Of a DNA stretch of 21,787 nucleotides, positions 1-10,523 are shown piece by piece (the first letter of the stretch is position 1; the number at the start of each line of letters is the position of its first letter). The stretch covers positions 1,836,457-1,858,243 of the forward strand of contig BFEA01000267.1 in the NCBI GenBank assembly GCA_003427395.1, written 5' to 3'. Source of the stretch: Chara braunii. Lineage: Eukaryota; Streptophyta; Charophyceae; Charales; Characeae. Below the pieces are notes generated by a model. It did no database searches, was not told the DNA's origin, and saw only the letters and a list, made by a program, of their open reading frames with translations. Made by a program: the position numbers and the translations under genes.

Positions 1-573
1 TACCCCCCCCCTCCTCCTCTAATCCCCCAAAGTTCCTCAGTGGATTTGGGCTATACTCACCAAGCGCAGTACAGCCCCCAACTCAGATTTGAGAAAAAGT
101 CAGTGGTTGCCAATGGATGGCTGTTTTCTGACTGGTCGGCAGACCACCGACGGGTCGGCCCTACTGGTCGGCTGCAAAACAGTCAGCAGTCGTGGTCGGT
201 GGTCGGCAGGTATGCAACCCTGTAGACAATATAATAGAAAGTGCAAGGTTGGCCACATTTGTGTGGTTCAGCGCCAAGTGCCCACTCACCCGTCTGCCGC
301 CGAAGCGGCACACTTACCCGTATGCATATATACCATACTTGCAGCACACAAGCTGCACCGCGCACACGCGCCGCACTGCGCACATCGCACGACACACGAA
401 ACTGGGTGCAGCGCACCCGGAAAACAAGGGGTCGATAAAAAGAAAAAAAAAAGTTCGGGAGGGGTGTTTTAGACCCGAGTGGGATGTCGCGTCATAAACC
501 ACAAAAAAAAAGTGAACAAAAATTTGAGGCCGCGCAGGGCCTCCGAAAAAAAAAGGGGGAAAGTTCGCTTTTT

Positions 574-578
<5 letters not shown>

Positions 579-635
<57 letters not shown>

Positions 636-655
636 GTTTGTGTGTGTGTGTTATT

Positions 656-691
<36 letters not shown>
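579..691. repeat. Compound (GT)n-(GA)n microsatellite
   Basis: A pure GT run of 28 units covers 579-634. It is followed by interrupted TG runs to 678 and a short GA run to 691. It gives rise to spurious Val-Cys and His-Thr reading frames. Confidence 0.97.
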
Positions 692-692
<1 letters not shown>

Positions 693-784
693 TGGTGGGA
701 AGAGGGAGAGAGAAGTAGCGATGGTGGATGGCGGAAAGCGGAGAGAGGCCGAAGGTGGGATGGTGGGAAGCGGCGGAAGAAGTC

Positions 785-786
<2 letters not shown>

Positions 787-832
<46 letters not shown>
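787..832. repeat. (GA)n microsatellite, 23 units
   Basis: An uninterrupted GA run of 46 bases. It encodes only spurious Arg-Glu or Ser-Leu frames. Confidence 0.97.
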
Positions 833-840
<8 letters not shown>

Positions 841-1068
841 ACAAAATCAAATGAATCTACCGCTAGAACATGGAAATATACATTGCGCACATGCGCGCAG
901 CACACCAGACACACCAGCGCACTGCGCACCCAGATGCACGGCGCGCGCACCGCACCCTCGGTCCGCGCACAGCGCACCGCGCAGCGCACAGTGCCGGTGC
1001 GCCGCAAGTATGATATATACATATATTTATTTGATCCATAAAAGGGTGGAGGGCAAGAAGCAACTTAC

Positions 1069-1219
1069 CTAAGACAGAGGACTCCGCCAGCAAGAAAGCA
1101 CCGACCCCATTCGTCATAGGTCCGATAAAACTTGGAGAGCCCTCCATCGTCGGCCCAACCACAAAACAGCATAACCCAAAGGCTCCACTAACAAAGAGGA
1201 ACCCACACATGCCAATGGT
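1069..1219 (-). CDS. Internal exon of an unidentified hydrophobic (membrane?) protein
   Basis: I do not recognise the protein. On the minus strand a pyrimidine-rich acceptor (TTTGTTTTTTAG, AG at 1221-1220) is followed by 151 bases that are open only in the frame starting ACC-ATT-GGC; the other two frames contain stops. The exon ends at a consensus donor, TTAG|GTAAGT, with the intron starting at 1068. It encodes about 50 residues: a hydrophobic Gly/Phe/Cys/Val-rich segment (residues 2-24) that could span a membrane, then a Gly-Pro-Met-Glu-Gly-Ser turn and a second, weaker hydrophobic stretch ending in LLAESSVLG. Start phase is 0 and end phase is 1. It lies on the same strand as the SLC13 gene 12 kb to the right, whose last visible exon also ends in phase 0, so it could be a distant exon of that gene. 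However, it does not match the SLC13 C-terminal motifs I know. An independent gene is equally likely. Confidence 0.6.
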
Positions 1220-1758
1220 CTAAAAAACAAATTACAGCCCTCTGCAACAACCTACAACACCACCACAAATAAAAAATACACCGCAGGACCTGTACGCAAC
1301 ACCATGTGTGTGTTTGTGTGTGTGAGGGCCAGGTTGTTCTGTGTGCGCTGCACAGTGCGCCGGGATGCTATACACGCTATGGTGGTACCTTATGTACATG
1401 CCTGTGTGCCATGTGTATGTGCATTTCGATGGTGTGGTGTGGGGGGGTGAGTGCTGCAATATGGGAAGGGTGGTGCAATAGCGTCCTGCTGTGAGTTACG
1501 TGGTACTATGTGGGCTGGGTGGCCCCGGGTATGCTAACATGCTAAGTGATAGTGCACAACGGCAGAAAAGACCATGTGGCACTGCCTAATAGAAACGCAA
1601 CATAAGCAATGCGTCCTTGTGAAACCCATGTACTCGCCTGTGTACATGTAGTCAGATTGCCCGACACCAGCTTTATAATTCAGCAACTCAATTCAGCAAA
1701 GCCTCCTGAATGTCATGCAACACGCTTTCTTGCGGGAAGCAAAACTGGAAACATTATT
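1220..1758. other. Non-coding spacer, GT-rich in part
   Basis: This precedes the exon on the minus strand and would be intron. Positions 1302-1325 are GT-rich, and 1335-1400 again carries GTGCGC/GCGCCG motifs like those at 313-420 and 880-1030. I see no exon with paired splice sites here. Confidence 0.45.
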
Positions 1759-2175
1759 ACAAACGACCTCACAAGCCTTCTGCAGAGCGAAATGCACTGC
1801 TACAAATGTTCTCACAAGCCTTCTGCAGAACAAGCTGCACTGTCACAAACAACCTCACAATCCCTCTACAGAACAAAACAAACTGCTACAAACAACCTTG
1901 CAAGCCTTCCACCGAATGAGTTGCCCTGTCACAAACGACCTCACAAGCCTTCTGCGGAACAAAGCGCAATACAAACAATCGCACAAACCTTCTGCAGAAC
2001 GAAAAAGCACTGCTACAAATGACCTTACAAGCATTCTACGTAACGAACCACACGGCTAAACATCTCACAAGCCTTCTGCAGGATGAAACAGTGATACACA
2101 TTACCTTACAAGCCTGAACCAGTGATACAAATTACCTCACAAGCCTTCAGCAGAATGAAACAGTGATACAACGAA
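1759..2175. repeat. 43-bp minisatellite, about nine or ten diverged units
   Basis: Units begin ACAAACGACCTCACAAGCC and continue with TTCTGCAGAAC. Unit starts at 1759, 1802, 1845, 1888 and 1931 are exactly 43 bases apart. Then spacing slips to 40 (1971) and 44 (2015), and later units (from about 2057, 2099 and 2129) are shortened. Most units keep a CTGCAG or near variant. Reading frames through it (Cys-Tyr-Lys, Ser-Leu-Leu-Gln) show only the period and are not genes. Confidence 0.9.
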
Positions 2176-2232
2176 CCACACCGTTTCTTTTCTTTTTTTT
2201 GTTCTTTTTTTTCAGGAGGTAGTGGTGCTTTG
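2176..2232. other. T-rich flank next to the LINE 3' end
   Basis: Two T runs (about 2187-2213) lie between the minisatellite and the LINE poly(A) tail. They may be a second old poly(A) tail on the minus strand or simple low complexity. The base string TGCTTTG at 2227-2232/3 also occurs at 10436-10442 near the LINE 5' side, which is too short to call a target-site duplication. Confidence 0.3.
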
Positions 2233-2263
2233 TTTTTTTTTTTTTACGAACAGAATTTTTATT
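2233..2263 (-). terminator. LINE polyadenylation signal and poly(A) tail
   Basis: On the minus strand AATAAA (2263-2258) is followed 12 bases later by a run of 13 A (2245-2233). This spacing is normal for a eukaryotic poly(A) signal copied into DNA at LINE insertion. It fixes the 3' end and orientation of the element. Confidence 0.8.
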
Positions 2264-2499
2264 ATAAATGCTGGGAACTGGGCCCAGTGTCCCTCACATC
2301 ATTAACTCACACCAGGCTTCCTTCCATTATGGTTGAAGGACCCTGAAAACAGCGGCACTGATTGCTCCTTGTTGGAAGGAGGATTTACCTCTGCTCCACC
2401 CCTGCCAACTGGTCATTTCCTGTTTCCCTGCTAATCCCTAAATCCCTTGTATCCCCGGAAGATCGTTGACCCGGGTGTAGCCCCCGCTCTCTCCTCTTC

Positions 2500-5400
2500 C
2501 CTCTCCTAACTAACTCAATGCCAGGCTGAGGCTCGGCGTGGGGGGCATACTGTGAACCAACTCGTGTCCCGAGCCTGATGTACCCCGCCTTGGTTCTGCC
2601 TCCATGTGAAGCAAATGTGACCATCCATCAACGAGCCTATTCTCCCGGCTCCCATACTACGCTGACGAAGTTTCATCGGATCTCCTGAGTCTTGTTGAGG
2701 TTGCCGCGCATCTGTCTCTTCGTTCTGCTCCAGTCCGTCTTGTATTGTCTCCAGCAGGACGAGGAGGCCCTCCCAGGCTTGCATCTCCTGGCATTGTCTT
2801 CTGTTGACTCCTGATAACTTCGCTTCCATATGGCCCATAATATGAGCGGCCTCAGTCTCTGGAGGAGTTCTCCCTGATAACTGTCCACGTTCTTGGGGAT
2901 CACAAAGCCTGCACTGAGCTAGGTTTGTGCCAGACCCGAGCCCTGACTGGGCCTGATCTGCCTTTTGAAGCTGCTGCTGACTAGCTGGTTCTTTCTGCCT
3001 GCCAGATTCTTGCTGCTGCTGTGGCAATGTACTTGGGTCTGCTCCCCATTCTGCCTATCAGGGGGAGTTTTAATATTTGCTTGGCTTGAGTGTCGTAAGG
3101 CCCCTCGCAGCTGCTAGCTGCCTGCTGTGTTTGCAGCCCAGAGTCCCGGCCCATCTGTTGCATCCTATGTCCTGTAACCGTTTGTGGGGTCTGTTCACTT
3201 CTCGTTCCTCTCTCGTCTTGCATCTGACTGTGTCTTGGGAGTCTGGCCAATAATTGACAAGGTCTCTTCCTCGGGGAGAGGCCCCCTTGCCTGTCGACTG
3301 CCTCCCTATAGGGATGCTTTAGGAAAGGATACATCTTATGATGGGTGTTCATGTTACAAAGATTGCAAATGCCATGTGGGTGAACTATTGGAGTAACTTT
3401 TTTCTTTTGTCATGCGGCCATTTGTTAACCGGGAGTACATCATAAGCTATCAGCCATGGCATGCTACAGATCCTAATTGGTTTCATCCTCTTGTATACCT
3501 TCCAGGGGACAACTACTGGGTCATTGGGTGGGGATAGCAGTAACTTGTTCCATCTTTCCTGAATGATCAGTGTAAGCTCCTTAAAATCAGACCTAAATTG
3601 TAGCCAAATTTAACCGTCTAGTCCAGGATTAATCGCTTGGCTTTGGGAAACTGGCTCATCCATCTCCATTCCCCTGGGTCATATTGCCGGTACCTGATCG
3701 ATTTCATTGGTTCGAAAATCTTCCAGCTTTCAGAAAGCAGTACCCTTGCTTTTCTCAGATTGAAGAACTCCATTTCTCAGATTGAAGAACTCTACCACCC
3801 TTGAGTCTTGGCGCCCCCTGTTAATTATCCAGTCTTGGTGTTAGCAAATATTGAGCATGTCAGAAACTTACCCTCGAGGTTCCCCATTCCCACCCATCTA
3901 ACAAAACGGTAGTCCATGGTGGGGTAACCTCTAGAATGGAGATCCGCCAGTTCCTGTGTTTCCAAGTGAACTTCTGCTTCAGCAGGTGAATCAATGTTAT
4001 CGGGATGCTTTCTAGGATCAGGCTGAGAATAGAAGCTAATCTGTAACAGCCCGTTCCTTCTGCATTTCCTTAACTGACTTCCATGATCTTTTTTCGTCAT
4101 CCCATAGGTGCTCCACCTTCCAGAGTCCTTTCTCTACCCAGGACAGCCATTTCCCCTGCCCTGTGTATAGTGACCAAGGGTTGCCTTCTGCGTCGGTCAA
4201 CCCATCATTGCAGAAGAGGGGATCTCTTAACACCTCTACTTTTGGCGTGCACCTTGGTAGGGCGCCGGGGCCGCCGGGACCTCCAAGCCTTCAGGACTGA
4301 GGCCCAGTATGGTTTGGGAGTAGATGATTGACAGGCCATGCTAGCCGAGGACGTGGGGCTATCATTCACTCGCAATTGGCCAGTTTTGAAAGACCATTTG
4401 CTATTGTTTTTTGTTTTTTGCTTTAAGTGCAGGCCAAGGACAAGACCCGCGGTGATTGCTGGTAGCGGCAGCCAATGGTTGTCCTCACAGGATAGGCCAC
4501 CTACCCTACCCATCCCCACGTTATATTCCCAGCACACCCCCTGTCCCTACTATCCTACCTCAGTGTGACCAGCACTCAGGACCATCACCCTACCAGTATT
4601 GAGGGCAACTTGGACCAGACAGCAGTGACAAGCACCAGGGCTGGGCCAACCTCCCAGCCCTAATGGAAGCAAAAGCGGACAAACTTTGCCGTATGGGAAC
4701 TTCGGGCGCCAGGCTCATGCAAACTTCTACAGGCCCAATTCAGAGAGTCTACCCAGCAGGATTACCTAAGCAACACAGGCCAGCGCCCGCGGACACATCC
4801 TACTGTCCTTCCCCTACCTTACCCAAGGCTAGGCGGAACTCAGACTAGCCGGAGCGACTTATATCCTTACCGTACCCTAGAGCTAAGCCATGCATGCGTA
4901 GACCCCGTCATATTCCTAATAGACCCTATTGTTCGCTCGCAGTTGGCCCGTTTTCAATGACCATTCTTTTGCCGTTATCCAAAAACAGTAAAATACCCTT
5001 CCATTTTCGCCAGGATTTTGACCGGGGCGAGTTTCCAAATGCTGTCCAAGGTCATCTTGGTCCAGGGGAAGAAGATTGGTGTAGGATCTTTATTATCCAT
5101 TTAAGCTGTAAAGCGACTGCCTCCTGTTTGGGGTCAATTAGACCCAGCCCCCCTTCTTCCGGCGTCCTTAGAACATATTGCCAGGCTACTTTACAGATCG
5201 TGTCTTTGCTTGGGTCACAGGTCCAAAGGAAACACCTAGCTCTTTTATCAAGGTTATTGAGCTCGTTGTCAGGAGGTGACCGTATGGACGCCATATACCA
5301 TAGGGTGGAGAATACATCCGTGTTGATAAGGGTCGCTCGTCCCACTCGGGAGGCTAGGGCTGAGCTACAGACTGAGAGTTGCTCTGACCCATGCCTGGCC

Positions 5401-7759
5401 ATGTTCCTTCCTTATAGATCATAATGCCCAGGTATCTCACAGCATCCAGCCCAGTTAGCCCAGTTGACCACTCCAACTGGGCTGGAGAAGCTGGGGAGGC
5501 AGTTCGTCCGCCAGCCACCAGCCTATTGTCTTGTTCTAATTAACCTTCATTTCTGAGGCTAGTCTGATAGCTTCCATTGGCCTTGCTATGGCTTGGAAGG
5601 ACGAATTTGAGGCTCAAATGAGGACTGTAAGATCATCTGCAAACATCAGGGTCGTGGGAAGGATGTAATTATATGGAGCGTTCTGATCTTGTACATACAG
5701 TCTGACTATCGATGGGTCCTTTATTAAAAAGGAGGCGATAGCTTCCATGATAAAGAGAAAGATTGGTGGAGCCAACGGGTCGCCTTGGCGAACCAATCTT
5801 GAGATGGGATGAGGGTCGGAGAGGATCCTGTTCACCTGGACCAGGCCATTGGCATCGTTGAATACGATTTTCATCCATCCTCTAAAAATCTTCCCACCCA
5901 TTTTTGCCATGCTTTCGTGGAGAAAAACCCAATTCACTTGGTCAAATGGCCTTTTTGAAGTTGAAAAATAGGATGGCGGCTTGCATTCGTTTCTCAGAAA
6001 TCATCTTCGTCACTTCGTTTAAAGCAATAACGTTATCTAGCACATACCGGCCTGGAATGAAGCCTGCCTGGTCTTGTCCGATATATTTAGGATTCTGTTT
6101 GCTAGAGTTTTAGCAAGGCCGTTAGTAGGGAAACAGGACTGTAATTTTTCAGATCTTACTTATCTCCTTTTTTGTATAATAGAGAGACGATGCTCGTGCT
6201 GAGTTGTTGGCCCAAGCCTCCCTTTGACCAACTGTGGTTGAAGAAGTCAAGCAGGTCATCGCCCAGCACTGGCCAAAAATGTACCCAGAACTCCTTTGTC
6301 AAGCCATCGATACCTGGTGCTTTATCATTTCCCATCATTAACACGGCCTGATGAAGTTCGTGGGTCGTGAGAGGTTCTGTCTTGCTCTGACGCCTGTGCC
6401 CGGTTGGTGGTTCCACTTTCCTTACCCGTGGGACTCAACCCTTTGTCCAGGTATTAGCATTTTGGTTCTTGCTGCCAGGACCCCTGGTGGGGCTGGGTTG
6501 GCTATTCGTATAGGTTTGCATAAAAATTTTGGGTGAAACGTATCATTTCTTTACCCTGGCTGGACGTGTTGGATGGGTCTTGAGGATCCCATAGAGTTTC
6601 AGTCATGTTGTTTCTAGCATCTGATCTGATCGTGGTGAAAAAATTACTATTTAGACATCCTCTCGTTTAAAGCAAACTTACTAAATTAGTCCATGTGAAA
6701 TGCTATTTCAAGTTCCTTTTTCCTTTTTAGTTCTCTCCCCTGCTACGGCCCTTGAAGCGCTACTCACTGTGTGTGTAAGTTATTTGTAACCGTCCAGGAA
6801 CCACAGTTGTTTATTGTTATAATGTGAGGCCTTCTATATCTGAAAAAAAACGCATCCGTTCTAACTTCTACAGCTTCGTCTAGTTGTTTGAGGGGGAGGA
6901 GCAAGTTGTCGAAGCAATAAAAACCAGATCCTTTTCTATAGGGGTTCCGAAATTAGGGAGGAGGGAGACTGGACTATTATGCCCAGGGTAAGCCGTTTGT
7001 GGAAGAATCCCAGATTCTTTTACAGCCACCTTTAAGGATTCAGAGATTAGGAAAAAGAACAATCCTTGAGAAGACCATGTGACCTACGAGGTTCCTCTTC
7101 ATGAAAGAGAACACCTTTTTCCGGGTGTAGGGACCCGAAGGGGTCAAAGTTTAAACTATGTCATTAGGTTTAGGAGTTTAGCAGCTGGTCGGGTGGTCCC
7201 TAGACGGTTGGAGCTCGAGATTCTGTCCAGAGTCGGGTTTACGCTAGTGTTCCAATCGCCAGCCAGTATAGCCGATTGAAGGTTGGGTGTACGAGAGGAG
7301 ATTGTTCAGAAAAAGGTCAGTCTATCTCCTTCATTATTTGGCGCGTACCTGTTCACCACCCTGAATTCTTCCTGTTGCCACCTAATATCGATCCAGCACC
7401 ACCTCCCTTCTTGAAAATCTTGGCCTGAGTCACGGACGGACCCCTCCAGGGCTACTTCGGATCTTCTGGGGATAAGTATTGCCGTACCCATTCGTTTTTC
7501 GTTCCTCGCATCCGCCCATAAAGCGTACTCCAGTCCACCTAAGGTCTTTCGAAGCACGTTTTTTCTTTTATCGTGGTCTCTTCCTCCTGATAGGTGTGTT
7601 TCCTGTAGTAGGATATGTCTGGTCTTTTGTTGTTTCTTAACTTCAGGCTGTTACTTATTTCGTCCAGCTTATCGGTTTGCATCAGGATGTACCCAGTCCA
7701 TTCACGTTCCAGCTCCTGATCTGTATCCCTTTTGATTCCCAATCAATTTTGCTTTCCAT
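2500..7759 (-). pseudogene. LINE ORF2: endonuclease / reverse transcriptase / zf-RVT, frameshifted
   Basis: ORF2 encodes the polyprotein that nicks target DNA and reverse-transcribes the element RNA. The start codon is at 7759-7757, followed by an endonuclease motif IRSWNVNGLG and an early stop. The next endonuclease pieces are HILLQETHL (about 7610-7585, another frame), a GRWCWIDIRW-RYAPNNEGDR block (7410-7310) and GDWN (about 7260-7249, frame changed again). Reverse transcriptase follows: NDKAPGIDGLTKEFW with the fingers region (6416-6156), RQGDPLAPPIF (about 5795) and the catalytic FADD box (5643-5632). A thumb-like block with EEGGLGL lies at 5402-5052. WKVEHLWDD blocks follow at 4233-3825. 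A zf-RVT zinc finger has its linker (QERWNKLLLSPPNDP, about 3585-3530) in one frame and CNLC..H (3378-3350) in another. A Gln-rich tail runs to about 2515. At least six frame changes are needed, so no functional protein can be made. Confidence 0.88.
4411..4930. other. Probable insertion inside LINE ORF2
   Basis: The family-like ORF2 reading is interrupted here. Positions 4365-4402 and 4933-4970 are similar direct copies (TCRCTCGCARTTGGCC then GTTTT.AA.GACCATT). Between them about 0.5 kb has no recognisable ORF2 residues and no coding potential that I can name. This is a sequence-level inference; a simple diverged duplication is the alternative. Confidence 0.4.
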
Positions 7760-7871
7760 GCTAGCAACGAAGGGGAAAACTGGGACTCGCACTGACTGTT
7801 GGCTTGAAGGACAAGCACCGGACTGTGGCGACTTAGATTCTTGAGATGTTCAGGTTTCTGTGATTGTCGAT

Positions 7872-10455
7872 CTATATGTTCTCCTTCTCCGGTTTGCTAA
7901 CTTCGCTATCCGAATCTCCATCATCCTCCCTCTTGTTATCAGAGGGCACACTGCAGCCAGCCTGGCTGACCTCTGGGTTTGCCTGATCGGCTGGCCCTTC
8001 TTCTGAACAGGGCTTCTCTGCTCCCTGCAGCATTGGTTCTTCCTCCCACAGCTCGTCCTCTACCAAATCATCATCGTCATCCCCGTTTTCTATGTCGAGA
8101 ACAAGGGCATTGTCAGCGAGAAAGTCCTCAGTTAGCAGCAGATTCTGGCGCACTATTGATGCAAGAGACTCAAGCAACCACTTCGGCTGGACATGCTGTA
8201 CCTGTAAGCACGCTGTAGGGGAGCGAGCGCTGCCACCATGCTTCACGCCCTCCACAGCAGACCGTCGGCCAGTGATGCATTTTCGCATAGCTTCACGATC
8301 AGAGGAGGCTGTTGGGTCGTCCTCTTGTTCCAAGCTAGCCTCCTTCAGATTCACGGCGAGTTGGAATACTCCCATTGGAAAATCTACTGAGATATTTTCC
8401 CTGATTGTCCTTCTCAGTGATCTGCCATCTGTGGCCGTAGGGAGGGCAAATGTTGTGTCCGTTGCCACTTGCCATACTTGGATTTTTTTACTGTACCTTA
8501 CCGGAACCAGCGGGCGGATGGAGCGCAACGTGCTGCGATCTGCCACAGCTGTTTTCGATACATGTGATTTGTCATCTGTGGCCATAGGGAGAGCAAATGT
8601 TGCGTCCATTGCCACTTGCCTTTCTTGGNNTTTTTTNCNGNNCNTTCAAGAACCAGCGGGCGGATGGAGCGCAACGTGCTGCGATCTGCCACAGCTGTTT
8701 TCAATACATGTGGAGCTTTGTGTTCGGTCACCTGCTGGACTGTGCAGTAACTGGCGGCGTTGGCTAAGTTCTGATCGAAACGTCTTTTTGTCCGTGCTGC
8801 TACAATTGAGATTTCCTTCAGAATCAGACAAGTGTCCGTTATCTTTTCCAGCTTGAGCTGGTGTCTGTCTGGGTCTTTTGCCTCTTCCCATTGCAGGCTT
8901 CCATCTCTTCGGTATCATCCCTCTTTTAGGGTCCGTAAATAATGTACTCTCTTTCATGCTTTCTATATCATCCTTTGCTTGTTCCCTCTGCCTTCTCTTT
9001 TCGCCGTACTTGAAAGCAAAAATTTTGGATAATTCTATGAGTTGCCTCAGAGGTCCGTGCTGGTTGGCATCTGTTGAAATCCCTGCCACCAGATTCTTAG
9101 CGTGATCCGATCGACGGGTTTTTTTCGTGTGTTTGAGGACTGCCACTCTAATATCAAATTATTTTTCCCTCTTGTATTTAGTCTTTTCAAGATAAGACTG
9201 TAGCCATTCCATCAGGCTTCAGCTTGTTTGCTCATTGAGCTGGCTCAGGGTGCAGTGCCGTGGTAAAGTTCTGCCTCCGTCCTTGTTTTTGCAGGAGCGG
9301 GGTCGTCTCCCTGTGTTGTTTGGTCCACCTCCATTTGAACAGTGGAGGTCGTCATGTTCGTATCTAGTGTCGTTTGGTCAAACGCTCCTCTATTTTATCC
9401 CTCCGGATTCTTCCAGAATCAGCTTTACTGGGGACGCCGGTCTTTTAAGATCTGCTGAGTTCTTGGAATGACGGTGCTCTGCGATCTTTTTTTTTTTCAT
9501 CTGATAGGGGACTCTCCTCTTCCATATGTTCCTGATAGGTCATGCCGGTGTTGTGCCTGATATTCTCATGTCGCAGAGAATCTCATCTTGTTTTTTCTCT
9601 TCTTGGATGTAGCGGGTGTCGATCAGAGGGTCTTTGGTGATTTGATTTGAATGCCTACTCTCCGTACGCCATTTGCTGTCTGCCCGGGGGAAGATTCCGG
9701 GTCTCTTTGTGGAAGGCTCTTTATCCTTGAGAGTCCAGATCCATTCCCGGTCCGCCAGGTTGTCATCGAAGACCCAACCGTTGTAGTCTGGGCCCTTGAT
9801 GTACCAGATTCCGTTGACTTGCTCAACCTCCACCAACATGTTTTGTCAGAGTATTTTGACTCACATGCTCACGGGAGAGAGGACACCGCAGGTCTGTCCC
9901 AAAATGGCCTCTTTCCCTACAATGAAAGCAGATCGGGGAATGTTTGGTCGAGATCACCACCATTGAGCGAGAGTTACCGATTATAAAATCCCAAGTATCA
10001 GGGAAAACAGGTGGGTCGTCCATCTGACCATCTAGGATTGCTGTCACGGCGTCGCAGTGCGGGGTTAGAAAATCTTGAGTTGGAAGTACCCATTTCAAAA
10101 TTCTATTTGCTGGGTACTCTGCCTCCAGTCTATCCCTGATCAGCGTGTGTCCTCTAATCGGAATGTCATCAAATTGAACCCAACATTGTTCTCTCAACAG
10201 TTTCTGGAACTTTCGGCTCGTTCATGTTCGCCTGTGTGTTTTCAACTCTTTGTGAGGTGTTCAGAGTCCATTTCATTAGCGTGCCTACTGACCCATGGCA
10301 GTTCAGTGTCTCAAATCTCTCATGTAAGTGTGCAGCGTAAGAGGCGTCCGGAAAGACTGCCATGATCAAGTTTCTGCTCAGATTGTGCAGGGAGAAAGCA
10401 TCATCATCTAATTTGACATTTTCTTGATCTTGGATTGCTTTGGTTATCTATCTTC
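7872..10455 (-). pseudogene. LINE ORF1: nucleic-acid-binding protein with zinc knuckle, frameshifted
   Basis: ORF1 proteins of plant-type LINEs bind element RNA. The first block (about 10455-10169) reads DDDAFSLHNLSRNLIMAVFPD and onward. The second block (10197-9823) has WVQFDDIPI, typical of the DUF4283-like part of plant LINE/retroelement ORF1, and ends in a zinc knuckle CFHCRERGHFGTDLRC (C-x2-C-x4-H-x6-C, two residues longer than the usual x4 before the last Cys). The third block (9839-9540) overlaps it in another frame. Next come a Lys/Arg-rich block (9146-8646) and a last block (8615-7872) with a strongly acidic tail (NGDDDDDLVEDELWEEE). The stop is 112 bases before the ORF2 start. A tandem duplication with unresolved bases (8426-8711) breaks the frame between the last two blocks. 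Confidence 0.75.
8426..8711. repeat. 147-bp tandem duplication inside LINE ORF1, second copy with unresolved bases
   Basis: CATCTGTGGCC starts at 8426 and again at 8573, and the two units match over nearly their whole length with a few substitutions. Ambiguous bases (N) occur at 8629-8630, 8637, 8639, 8641-8642 and 8644, exactly where the second unit differs in length from the first. This suggests a collapsed or gap-filled repeat. Confidence 0.9.
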
Positions 10456-10523
10456 GCTTCTCCACAGGCAGGAAGCCTTGCCCCAGTGTTAGAGAAAATG
10501 AAGACTACTGCGTGCTTCTCGAA
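10456..10523. other. Boundary of the LINE 5' side
   Basis: Minus-strand ORF1 is closed by an in-frame TAG here. On the plus strand CTTCTCCACAG (ending about 10469) resembles a 3' splice site, but nothing downstream reads as an exon. No gene is called. Confidence 0.3.

Larger units (their letters stand above)
1..1068. other. Low-complexity non-coding stretch left of the orphan exon
   Basis: No protein-coding signal is visible here. The first 210 bases hold several GGTCGG-type short repeats (about 133-210). Positions 313-420 and 880-1030 are rich in GCGCAC motifs, and the centre (579-832) is GT and GA microsatellite. The long open frames in this stretch are only translations of those dinucleotide repeats (Ser-Leu, Val-Cys, Arg-Glu, Thr-His). 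Because 1069 is a donor site on the minus strand, this stretch is most simply the intron that follows the exon at 1069-1219. Confidence 0.6.
2233..10455 (-). mobile_element. Degenerate APE-type non-LTR retrotransposon (LINE), full-length or nearly so
   Basis: The element is read on the minus strand from about 10455 (5') to a poly(A) run at 2245-2233 (3'). Its order is: ORF1-like protein with a CCHC-type zinc knuckle, a 112-base spacer, ORF2 with an apurinic endonuclease start (IRSWNVNGLG), reverse transcriptase (FADD box) and a C-terminal zf-RVT zinc finger, then AATAAA and poly(A). This is the layout of plant and algal L1-like LINEs that integrate by target-primed reverse transcription. Many frameshifts and stops show that it is dead. 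The 5' boundary is uncertain: ORF1 is open back to an in-frame stop near 10455, but the GC-rich Pro/Ser frame up to 12239 could be its 5' part. No convincing target-site duplication was found by eye. Confidence 0.85.

Noticed and set aside
314-1041. Long open frames rich in Ser-Leu, Thr-His, Val-Cys or Arg-Glu
   Set aside because: They are translations of the GT and GA dinucleotide repeats and have no domain or splice support.
1759-2175. CRISPR-like array
   Set aside because: Units are contiguous 43-base repeats that all vary; there are no constant repeats with unique spacers, and the DNA is eukaryotic.
4083-4848. Plus-strand frames opposite the LINE (for example 4338-4568, 4663-4848)
   Set aside because: They are antisense to the LINE ORF2 or lie in the inserted block, and show no motifs.
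2227-10442. TGCTTTG as LINE target-site duplication
   Set aside because: Seven bases in low-complexity context is too short and its distance to the true 5' end is unknown.
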